DNA of 20,597 nucleotides from a virus. The notes under the pieces are model-generated. The model saw only the letters and a list, made by a program, of their open reading frames with translations, had not been told where the DNA came from and did no database searches. The position numbers and the translations under genes are program-made. Positions within the stretch are counted from its first letter, which is position 1; each line of letters opens with the position of its first letter. This document shows positions 13,692-20,597 of this stretch, piece by piece. The stretch spans positions 1 to 20,597 of IMG/VR virus record IMGVR_UViG_3300037189_019970; one strand, 5' to 3'.

Positions 13692-15581
13692 ATGGGATTA
13701 ATAAATTTAGTTGCTAATCAATCCGACTTTTACTACTACCAATCTAAAGGATATGTTGGTGGTTTAGGTAATTTCTCTGCTAAAAAGTTACCATATGGAG
13801 ATGACTTAATGGGAAATGGGAATAGCAATCAACCATATATTAAAACCCCAATCCCTGATACCTTTTCAACAGCCCCCTCCCAAACTAAAGATGTATTTTT
13901 AAGAGGAGGAGATAACTATCTTTCTATTGTTTCTACCAATATCCAAAGAATATCAGCATTTATAAATGATGATCGTAATCCTTCTTTTGGAATATTTTTA
14001 GATAAACAAAAAGAATTATACAAGCAACAATCAAAACTCCCTTCTACTATACTCCCATCTCGCATTTATGATCCTAATAATCTATACATAAACTTAGCAG
14101 GAGGATCACAGGGATTACATGAACGAGGAAAAGGAGAATCCAATCTCCCTCCAATAAATTTAAATGCTCCTCTTGGCCCTCAATTATCTGCCCTAGCCCT
14201 TGCAGGAAGAATAGGTAATGTATTTGATAAGGAAACTACATACGAAACTCAAACCCGAACTATATATAACAATGTACAATTTGGGGGAAATTTTTTCCAA
14301 AATACTAATTCTAACAGATTAGGATTATTATGGGCTTTAAAAATTAATACTGTTGCACCAACTGGAGCAGGAATTGTAGTTGCTAATAGTTTTAATATAG
14401 CTCTTCTTAATAGTAATAATTTATTTTATTACCCTGAAGGACCAAATGGCCCATTAAACTTCTATAGAAGAGTAACTGACACTACAGGATGGTCTGATGA
14501 CTCTGGAGGGATAGTTCAAATTGGATCTGCTCCTCAAGTTGGAGGAATTAATGCTTGGTTTTCTGTATTTACAAGTAAAAATTTATTTAAGTATAGTAAC
14601 GATAATACTTTTAAAAATGCTCCTGTTCCTGGATCTTCAATAAAAGACTTCCGACAATTTATAAGCACTGACCAAGCACCAGATGCTGGCTCAGTTGCTG
14701 CAAATAATTTATCATTTACTGATTACACTAAATTTAACAGGATTTCTACCTATAAAATGGGTGACCCTGGGGTAGGAGGTTTAAATCGTTCTAACCCATA
14801 CTCTTTTGCTCCATTAGGGGCAAACGGCCAACCAGATATTGATTCTGTTGTTGATCAAGTTAATTTTAAATCTATATACTCAAGTGATCAACCTGCTGCT
14901 GATGTTAAAGACTCAGATTCAGTCCCATTTTATATAGCTGTCATCAATTTAGATGATCCTACTAAAAATAATTATATTCATTTTAGAGCATACATAAGTG
15001 GACTTTCTGATGCTTATGGAGCAGAATGGGCAAATTTTAAATACACAGGACGAGGAGAAAATTTCTTTACATACGGTGGATTTACTAGAACTTTAAGTAT
15101 GAATTTTGTAGTTCATGCCAATTCAAGAGCAGAACATAAAGTTATGTATCAAAAACTTAATTATTTAGCTTCTTTATTAGCTCCTAATTATTCAAGTTTT
15201 AATAAATCTGTAAGTGGATTTATGAGAGGTAATATAGTAAAACTTACTATTGGTGACTATTTAGTAGACCAACCTGGGATTATTACTGCATTAACATTTA
15301 ATATAGATGATGGATATTCTTGGGATATAGGTAAAAATAGTGATGGAACAAAAGATGAAAACGCATTAAATTTACCCCAAACTATAAACGTATCAGGATT
15401 CTCATTTACACCTATCCATTCATTCCTTCCAAAGACACTTAATCAAGAATGGATTGATAATATTCCTAATTCTAATTTTGATACTCCATATATTAACATG
15501 GGTATTAACCAAACTACCGGATTAACTGCTAATAAGTTTACTACTTCTGGAAATGCTGCTATTACTGGTCAAGCTTTATAA
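13692..15581 (+). CDS. Putative baseplate protein with tube-like C-terminal domain, 629 residues
   Basis: The N-terminal 190 residues are polar (SDFYYYQSKGYVGGLGNF and a Pro/Asn-rich linker). A beta-rich middle part (about 190-400) follows. The C-terminal domain, about 413-545, has IHFRAYISGLSDAYGAEW, then YTGRGENFFTYGGFTRTLSM, a NFVVHANSRAEHKVMYQKL helix, FMRGNIVKLTIGDYLVDQPG and ends in DGYSWDI. This order (FRA strand, W/GR, Y..R..S strand, E..M...L helix, L.IGD strand, WD end) is like the tail-tube fold also used by tube-baseplate junction proteins such as T4 gp48 and gp54. Gene position between the tape measure and the gp53-like gene agrees. The assignment is by pattern, so call it a junction candidate, not proven. 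Confidence 0.5.
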   Translation: MGLINLVANQSDFYYYQSKGYVGGLGNFSAKKLPYGDDLMGNGNSNQPYIKTPIPDTFSTAPSQTKDVFLRGGDNYLSIVSTNIQRISAFINDDRNPSFGIFLDKQKELYKQQSKLPSTILPSRIYDPNNLYINLAGGSQGLHERGKGESNLPPINLNAPLGPQLSALALAGRIGNVFDKETTYETQTRTIYNNVQFGGNFFQNTNSNRLGLLWALKINTVAPTGAGIVVANSFNIALLNSNNLFYYPEGPNGPLNFYRRVTDTTGWSDDSGGIVQIGSAPQVGGINAWFSVFTSKNLFKYSNDNTFKNAPVPGSSIKDFRQFISTDQAPDAGSVAANNLSFTDYTKFNRISTYKMGDPGVGGLNRSNPYSFAPLGANGQPDIDSVVDQVNFKSIYSSDQPAADVKDSDSVPFYIAVINLDDPTKNNYIHFRAYISGLSDAYGAEWANFKYTGRGENFFTYGGFTRTLSMNFVVHANSRAEHKVMYQKLNYLASLLAPNYSSFNKSVSGFMRGNIVKLTIGDYLVDQPGIITALTFNIDDGYSWDIGKNSDGTKDENALNLPQTINVSGFSFTPIHSFLPKTLNQEWIDNIPNSNFDTPYINMGINQTTGLTANKFTTSGNAAITGQAL

Positions 15582-15597
15582 GAATTGTCTTGTTTTA

Positions 15598-15611
15598 TAT
15601 TTATAATAGAA
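15598..15611 (+). promoter_or_regulatory. Late-promoter-like motif
   Basis: TATTTATAATAGAA in the 44-base gap before the gp53-like gene. The core ends 20 bases before the ATG at 15626. The A-rich half has one G. Confidence 0.5.
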
Positions 15612-15625
15612 TAATAATTTTATAA

Positions 15626-15961
15626 ATGACTAGTCGATACCGAGATATAAAATCTGCAATTACTGATCCTTCTATTGATATAAAAAATAAAAGGACTTTT
15701 GCTATTATGGGAACAGTAAAATACCCTAAAATCTCATTCAGCAATGATGATATACAAGTTATCACTACAGAAGGAGACAGATTAGATTTACTTGCCCAAC
15801 AATTTTATAAGGATAGTACACTATGGTGGATAATAGCCTCAGCTAATCCTAATGTGTTATCTCAAAACTCCCTTTTCCCTCCTGTAGGTAGTCAACTTCG
15901 AATTCCTATATATATTCAAAATATATTGGCCTCATATTATGTGCTTAACCATTTATCTTAA
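15626..15961 (+). CDS. LysM-domain baseplate wedge protein, T4 gp53-like, 111 residues
   Basis: After a polar N-terminus (SRYRDIKSAI, then KYPKISFSNDD at 32-42), residues about 43-96 form a LysM-like module: VITTEGDRLDLLAQQFYKDS, then LWWIIASANPN and PPVGSQLRIP at 85-94. The GDRLDxLAxxFY, LWWxIAxAN and P-x-G-x-x-LRIP signatures are those of LysM units in T4 gp53 and in the tail-tube-binding LysM proteins of other contractile systems. At 111 residues it is shorter than T4 gp53, so little besides the LysM part is present. It opens a unit with its own promoter-like motif and is followed after 20 bases by the large hub candidate. Here the LysM module is expected to bind baseplate or tube protein rather than peptidoglycan. 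Confidence 0.75.
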   Translation: MTSRYRDIKSAITDPSIDIKNKRTFAIMGTVKYPKISFSNDDIQVITTEGDRLDLLAQQFYKDSTLWWIIASANPNVLSQNSLFPPVGSQLRIPIYIQNILASYYVLNHLS

Positions 15962-15981
15962 TAATTAAACTATAACAAGTT

Positions 15982-18900
15982 ATGGGAAATTTAACCGGAG
16001 AACCATTCCAGGAAGGGGTAACAAAACAAATTGACATTAGACAACGCCGTTTAGGAAAACTCAACCGCTCCCCAGAAGATTTAGTATTCTATAATAGTAG
16101 TACAGCATTCTTAAGATTAGCGTCTTCAATCGATGTTGAGTGTCCTGTAGATCCTAGTGGTAATGTAAATCCTAATCTTCCTATAGAAAAACTCCCATTT
16201 CTTACTCCGGCTTCGGATTATATTGGAAATAACTTAGCTAGAAAATGTGTATTGTTTGGAGGAACTATAGATATTTCCAATAGTAAAGATTTAACCTCAG
16301 AAAAAGCATTAGAAGCAGCATTAAATGGAACTACTACTGATCCTTCATTAAATTTTGGCCTTAATTTAGATCCATTTTCTAGACCATTAATAGGAGCATA
16401 TGGGTGGGGAGGAATTCATCAAGGATATAAACCTATGCCTGCTATAATGTCTACTAATATATCATATTATAATAGAGGAGCAATAGCAAAAGCAACAGTA
16501 AAAATACAAGTTAATAGTATTAAACAGCTTGAAATTATTGATGTTCTTTATTGTAGAGTAGGATATACTATGCTTCTTGAATGGGGAAATACTATGTATT
16601 TTAATAATAATAATGAATTAGAAGCATTTAATAATTTTTCCACTGAACCTCTAATTGGTTTTTTTAATGGTTCTGCTACTCAAAATGATATCATAGCATA
16701 TATTAAAAAAGAAAGAGAAACACATTCTTTTAATTATGATGCAATGTTAGGAAAAGTAGTTAATTTTAAATATGATTATAAACCTGAAGGGTATGAAGTA
16801 GAGTTAACTCTTATAGGTATGGGGGACGTAATTGAGAATTTTAAAATTAATAAAGGAACTGGAAAAACGGTAGATCCTAATGCTTTAAGTGAAAAGGCAA
16901 GTACTAGAAAAGAACAAGCAAAGAAAGCTTTAGAAGATGCTAAATCACAATTAAATGCACTTTGGAGTGATAGAGGTAATAAGATAGGATTTAAATTAAA
17001 TTTAGATGATACTGTTAATACCTTTTATAATAACGCTGGACAAGCTCCGGACATTGCATCTTTTAAAGCTGGAGATGATAGTTGGTTAAATAGTACTTCT
17101 ACACTGTACATACAAAAGCTAGAAGAAGTAGCTACATTTATGCAAAAACAGCATTGGCAAAACCCTTCAGTTCAAATTAATGGGGTTGGAGTTGGAGGAT
17201 TCACAGACTTCCATTATAAAGCATTAGGAGTAACAACAGATATCTCCCAACCTAAAACTGATTATAAAGTTGCAGATATAAATAATAACCCACTGTTTTT
17301 AGGAGCAGCTGGAGATAAACTTGCTGCATTTGCCCAACAATTAAAATCAGCTGTATCCGCTGTTAAATCAGCAACAGCTAATATTACTAATACTGACGCT
17401 GCATTTGATCAAGCAAAAGTAATTGAAAGTAATGCTATTGTACAAAATCAAAGTAGATGTAGCCTTACTCAATGGTTATATGATAACGTATATAGAAAGA
17501 GCCAAGCTGAAGCTACAGTAGCTATTGGAGCTTATTCTAATGGTTTTACCAACCCTGTCCTAAAAATACCTTTTAAAAAACATGAGGGGCAAAGTAGCTG
17601 TAATTTTGAACAAGCATATATTAAATTAGGAGTTTTATTTAGTTATTTAAGAAATGAACTTTTAGTATATGATAGTTCTAAAACAAATGCCGCCCCTGAA
17701 CAAAAAGCTACTAGCTTATCTACAGGAGTACCAATTGATGTTGGAGTTCCCTTTTTTGATTTTGATTTAGATAGGATTAAAACAGTTTGTATGAATTTCC
17801 CCAACCAAATGTCCGGAAACCCAGAAATATGTGTTATTCCTTTTAATTATTATGATAAAGAAACTCTTAAAACTCCTATAGATGGAAAAACTAAAGTTAC
17901 TGCAGTATATAATTTTAATTTAATAGGAGTTGAAGATGACAATAGCGGATATATAGTAAAAGGAAACCCATATCTAGGAAGACCTTTAGACATATATGTT
18001 AACATTAATCATATAACTAATTGTATTGATTCTTCCACGGATGCATATGGTAAAACAAGTATGTTACCATTTTTAAAATCAGTAATAAATGGTATAAATG
18101 TTGCTTTAGGTGGAATTAATAGATTATCTATAGGATATGATGCTGAAATTAATTCTATAAAATTAATAGAGGAACATAATTTACAATATGAAGAATTAAT
18201 GACCGGAGGTGAAATAGCTACTTTTAATGTTTATGGAATAGCTAATGCTCCCGTACAGCAATCCCAAGAACAAACTACATCTCCTAATGTAAGTAATTTA
18301 TGGGGAAGTTTTGTTACTGACGCCAATTTTAGTATTAAAATCCCACCTAACATGGCAGCTATGGCCTCTATCTCAGCCCAAGCTTCCGGGAATATAGTAG
18401 GAGAAAATGCTACAGGATTATCTAAACTTAATAAAGGATTAACAGATAGAATTATTACTTTTAAACTTGACCCAGCTTCTATAGGACTCCCAACTCCTGG
18501 AGAAGCTAGTGATCCTACAGTAATTTTTGGAAAGAATTTAGATCTTCAATCAACTCTTTTTAAAGCAATTTATATTGATAAATTTTTAGATAAAGACTCA
18601 ATTTCAAGTTTAGTAGATATTAATAAAGACCTAGCTTTTTATATCACAGGATTTGCGGCTGAAAAAGAAAAAATGCCACCCCCATTTTTCCTCCCATTTG
18701 ACTTACAACTTACAATGAATGGCCTTTCAGGAATAACTAACTATCAAAGATTTGCAGTAACTGAAAATATTCTTCCAACTACTTATAAAACATCTGTAGT
18801 AAAAGATGATAATACAAATCAAACTGTTACTCAAGGGATTATAGATTTTCTTATTAAAGGAATATCTCATAATATTGCTGGAAATAAATGGACTACTACT

Positions 18901-18987
18901 ATTGATAGTTTAACTGTAATTTCAAATAGATTTTCACGCTCAAAAGGATCTATAACTGTGACTAATACACAGACTAATACACAATAA
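15982..18987 (+). CDS. Large baseplate/hub structural protein candidate, 1001 residues
   Basis: No single family is certain. The N-terminal part (1-290) has IDIRQRRLGKLNRSPEDLVF, a SRPLIGAYGWGGIHQGYKPM segment, ISYYNRGAIAKATVKIQVNS, and IIDVLYCRVGYTMLLEWGNT, then strands to about 290 (NFKYDYKPEGYEVELTLIGM). The strand-helix order SI-YYNRGA-VKI-QL-LY-GYTMLLEWG suggests a hub-type beta domain; similar segments recur in unannotated myovirus baseplate genes as I recall. Residues about 305-325 form a short coiled coil, followed by a polar helical insertion with SAVSAVKSATANI. The second half has further strands, such as GNPYLGRPLDIYVNINHITN and EINSIKLIEEHNL. Its size, and its position between the LysM wedge gene and a lysozyme gene, fit a gp27/gp5-type hub. 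It contains at least eight cysteines. Confidence 0.45.
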   Translation: MGNLTGEPFQEGVTKQIDIRQRRLGKLNRSPEDLVFYNSSTAFLRLASSIDVECPVDPSGNVNPNLPIEKLPFLTPASDYIGNNLARKCVLFGGTIDISNSKDLTSEKALEAALNGTTTDPSLNFGLNLDPFSRPLIGAYGWGGIHQGYKPMPAIMSTNISYYNRGAIAKATVKIQVNSIKQLEIIDVLYCRVGYTMLLEWGNTMYFNNNNELEAFNNFSTEPLIGFFNGSATQNDIIAYIKKERETHSFNYDAMLGKVVNFKYDYKPEGYEVELTLIGMGDVIENFKINKGTGKTVDPNALSEKASTRKEQAKKALEDAKSQLNALWSDRGNKIGFKLNLDDTVNTFYNNAGQAPDIASFKAGDDSWLNSTSTLYIQKLEEVATFMQKQHWQNPSVQINGVGVGGFTDFHYKALGVTTDISQPKTDYKVADINNNPLFLGAAGDKLAAFAQQLKSAVSAVKSATANITNTDAAFDQAKVIESNAIVQNQSRCSLTQWLYDNVYRKSQAEATVAIGAYSNGFTNPVLKIPFKKHEGQSSCNFEQAYIKLGVLFSYLRNELLVYDSSKTNAAPEQKATSLSTGVPIDVGVPFFDFDLDRIKTVCMNFPNQMSGNPEICVIPFNYYDKETLKTPIDGKTKVTAVYNFNLIGVEDDNSGYIVKGNPYLGRPLDIYVNINHITNCIDSSTDAYGKTSMLPFLKSVINGINVALGGINRLSIGYDAEINSIKLIEEHNLQYEELMTGGEIATFNVYGIANAPVQQSQEQTTSPNVSNLWGSFVTDANFSIKIPPNMAAMASISAQASGNIVGENATGLSKLNKGLTDRIITFKLDPASIGLPTPGEASDPTVIFGKNLDLQSTLFKAIYIDKFLDKDSISSLVDINKDLAFYITGFAAEKEKMPPPFFLPFDLQLTMNGLSGITNYQRFAVTENILPTTYKTSVVKDDNTNQTVTQGIIDFLIKGISHNIAGNKWTTTIDSLTVISNRFSRSKGSITVTNTQTNTQ

Positions 18988-18990
18988 CCT

Positions 18991-19635
18991 ATGAATTTTA
19001 ACTCTCCTTCTACAGCCACCTCAGATTTTTTTATCCGAATTCAAGCTTTGATAGATACTATTGCTTGGAGTGAAGGTACTGACTTAAAAAATGAGAATAT
19101 TGGGTATAACATGATAATAGATGGTATACCAAATGATGGGACAACTAAATATACAGGTACATATGCTTCATATAGTAAACCTAATACTTTAGAAAAATGG
19201 GGAAGAAGTTATATTAATGGAGATTCTAAATTTAATAATCACCCTAACATTTTAATTAAATGGAAGCAAGGATCTGATACTAATCAAAATAATTTTTCAA
19301 GTGCTGCTGGGAGATACCAGATCCTAGCTCCTATATGGAAAGATCTTGCGAGTAAATATTTTATTGATAATTTTTCCCCATCTAACCAAGATAAAATATG
19401 TTTAGCAATGATTGAGAGAGCTCTTCCATATGTTAAACAAGGTAAATGGGAATTAGCTATTACTTCTATTTGTAAATCCTGGCCTTCTCTCCCAGGTTCA
19501 GGATATTTAGATCAAACCGCATACCCTGTAAATAAAATATTATCTAAACTTAAAGAATATTACCAAACAAATAAACCTCTTCCCCCAGAAACTGCTGTTT
19601 TTTGTAACCAATATTTTTCTTTTTATCTTTCATGA
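18991..19635 (+). CDS. Lambda R-type lytic transglycosylase (GH104), probably tail-associated, 214 residues
   Basis: Expected to cleave the glycan strands of peptidoglycan by transglycosylation. It aligns by eye along its length with lambda endolysin R: LIDTIAWSEGTD (lambda LDMLAWSEGTD), GYNMIIDG (GYDVIVGG), AAGRYQILAPIWKDLASKYF at 105-124 (GAGRYQLLSRWWDAYRKQLG), FSPSNQDKICLAMIERALP (FSPKSQDAVALQQIKERGALP) and WPSLPGSGY (WASLPGAGY). The Glu of SEGTD, here E28, corresponds to the essential E19 of lambda R. At 214 residues it exceeds lambda R (158), mostly through about 30 extra residues between GYNMIIDG and the HP motif (NHPNILIKWKQG). There is no signal peptide. It overlaps the next gene by four bases (ATGA) and sits amid baseplate genes with no holin or spanin visible, which suggests a virion enzyme used at infection, like T4 gp5, rather than a release lysin. 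Confidence 0.85.
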   Translation: MNFNSPSTATSDFFIRIQALIDTIAWSEGTDLKNENIGYNMIIDGIPNDGTTKYTGTYASYSKPNTLEKWGRSYINGDSKFNNHPNILIKWKQGSDTNQNNFSSAAGRYQILAPIWKDLASKYFIDNFSPSNQDKICLAMIERALPYVKQGKWELAITSICKSWPSLPGSGYLDQTAYPVNKILSKLKEYYQTNKPLPPETAVFCNQYFSFYLS

Positions 19636-20519
19636 CCTATATACCTAAAAATAGAATTCTAACTAATCTATACACTGATGGATCGGAATTTGTATATGTA
19701 TCAAACCCATCAAAAGAGTATATAGGATATTACCATAAATTATACACAGGAAAAATATACACAGGGAAAAACCAATATGATACTCCTATCCAGGAAATTA
19801 TTCCTGCAACTCCATCAAATGTAGTTGATTCATATACAGATGTTTATATTCCTTCAATTAATAATAAAGTAACTACTATATTTAATAGCCCGTTACCCAT
19901 TAACACTAATTACTCATATACCGATTCTATACTGGAGTATGCTAAATTGGTTGATGATATTCAACAGCCCACGTTAAGAGAATTACCTTCGCCATATACC
20001 CCGTTTCCACAACAGAGTGACTATGATAGTGGAAGTTTTAATAGATATTTTGCAAGAAGAAATGTTGATTCATCATATATAGAGATAGATAAACTCACAT
20101 ATGATAATTTTTCCTCCCAATCTGTAAGAGACTATAAAAAAGCCAAATACGCTACTGATGTATACTCAGTATACTCAACAATATGGAAAATCAGTGGAAA
20201 TATAGAAGCTACATATAATTCTAATTCTACATCTATAAAAGATATTCAATCTGGTAATAATATTAAAGGATTAGATGCATATTTAAAGTATAATTTTTTG
20301 CAATTTTACAGATACACTCCCCAAAATGGCTTATTCGCATCCGGAGATGAATTAATTACAGTTACTGGAGAATCATATAGTGGATACTATCATATAGAGG
20401 AAATAAAAGGACCTACTGAAGACTCAACCCCAGCTATTGGTCAAAGAAAATTACTTTATCGTAAGTACTCACCACAATTTCAACAAAAGAAAACTGTTAG
20501 AAATTTGGGAATAGGATAA
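19632..20519 (+). CDS. Structural protein of unknown role with repeated GYYH motif, 295 residues
   Basis: No enzymatic motif, signal peptide or membrane segment. Residues 16-45 carry DGSEFVYVSNPSKEYIGYYH then KLYTGKIYTG, and near 236-260 a similar stretch recurs (GDELITVTGESYSGYYHIEE, then IKG). This G-x-E-(F/L)-x-x-V...Y-x-GYYH unit looks like an internal duplication. Related GxYHxxxxGxxxxG modules occur, as I recall, in neck or tail structural proteins of uncultured marine phages. Between them is a helix around RDYKKAKYATDVYSVYSTIW. It starts within the stop of the lysozyme gene (ATGA overlap), so is almost certainly cotranslated with it, and ends the baseplate cluster. The virion role is inferred from location. 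Confidence 0.6.
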   Translation: MTYIPKNRILTNLYTDGSEFVYVSNPSKEYIGYYHKLYTGKIYTGKNQYDTPIQEIIPATPSNVVDSYTDVYIPSINNKVTTIFNSPLPINTNYSYTDSILEYAKLVDDIQQPTLRELPSPYTPFPQQSDYDSGSFNRYFARRNVDSSYIEIDKLTYDNFSSQSVRDYKKAKYATDVYSVYSTIWKISGNIEATYNSNSTSIKDIQSGNNIKGLDAYLKYNFLQFYRYTPQNGLFASGDELITVTGESYSGYYHIEEIKGPTEDSTPAIGQRKLLYRKYSPQFQQKKTVRNLGIG

Positions 20520-20558
20520 TATTTTATTATATTAATATTGTACTAATAAATAAAGGTT

Positions 20559-20597
20559 ATGTTTTGGTTAATAGAGACTCCAACTCAATTGGAGGCA
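20559..20597 (+). CDS. Start of next gene, 13 residues visible
   Basis: ATG at 20559 opens a frame that continues to the window end, reading MFWLIETPTQLEA. AAAGG lies just before the ATG, one of the few starts here with any Shine-Dalgarno-like sequence. The product cannot be identified from 13 residues. The upstream gap of 39 bases holds only a diverged A/T stretch (ATATTTTATTATATTA). Confidence 0.4.
   Translation, partial: MFWLIETPTQLEA

Noticed and set aside
15951-15970. ATTTATCTTAATAATTAAAC as another promoter-like copy before the 1001-residue gene
   Set aside because: It lacks the TATTTATA core and overlaps the end of the LysM gene. The genes are close enough to share a transcript.
20559-20597. 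Assigning the partial last gene to DNA polymerase or an exonuclease from its first residues
   Set aside because: Thirteen residues are not enough to identify any family.

Overview
The window is a continuous piece of the virion-structure region of a tailed phage with a contractile tail (T4-like myovirus), or of a prophage of that type. Every supported gene is on the + strand. The DNA is strongly AT-rich by eye, genes are packed with gaps or overlaps of a few bases, and no stretch over 300 bases lacks a gene. I saw no tRNA, rRNA, CRISPR, insertion sequence or integrase. Start codons are mostly preceded by A/T-rich leaders without a Shine-Dalgarno sequence. This is typical of Bacteroidota and their phages, so a Bacteroidota host is plausible, but this is inference.

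Layout. 1-4018: surface and appendage genes, namely the 3' end of a fibre-like gene, a 51-residue small protein, a 172-residue unknown, a 906-residue repeat protein with Kelch-like stretches, and a small fibre-like protein. 4041-6632: neck and tail-completion genes resembling T4 gp13, gp14 and gp15. 6673-9217: a coiled-coil protein, the tail sheath (gp18-like) and the tail tube (gp19-like), closed by a good intrinsic terminator. 9326-10376: a gp26-like gene whose 3' end overlaps an open frame with no start codon, in the position where other phages keep their frameshifted tail-assembly chaperones. 10437-13298: the tape measure protein. 13326-20519: baseplate and hub genes, namely a small repeat protein, a possible tube-baseplate junction protein, a LysM gp53-like wedge protein, a 1001-residue hub candidate, a lambda R-type transglycosylase and a last unknown structural protein. 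A further gene begins at 20559 and runs off the window.

The products would build the tail from neck (gp13/14/15) through sheath and tube, with length set by the tape measure, down to a baseplate carrying its own peptidoglycan-cutting enzyme. Terminase, portal and capsid genes are not here, although in T4 some of them lie between gp15 and gp18 or directly after gp19.

Two signals stand out. (1) An intergenic motif, TATTTATA usually followed by ATAAAA, lies before nearly every gene or gene cluster that is not tightly coupled to its upstream neighbour; it is the best candidate for the late promoter. (2) A probable programmed ribosomal frameshift lies on a run of seven T at 10076-10082 and would join the gp26-like protein to a 97-residue extension just upstream of the tape measure gene.
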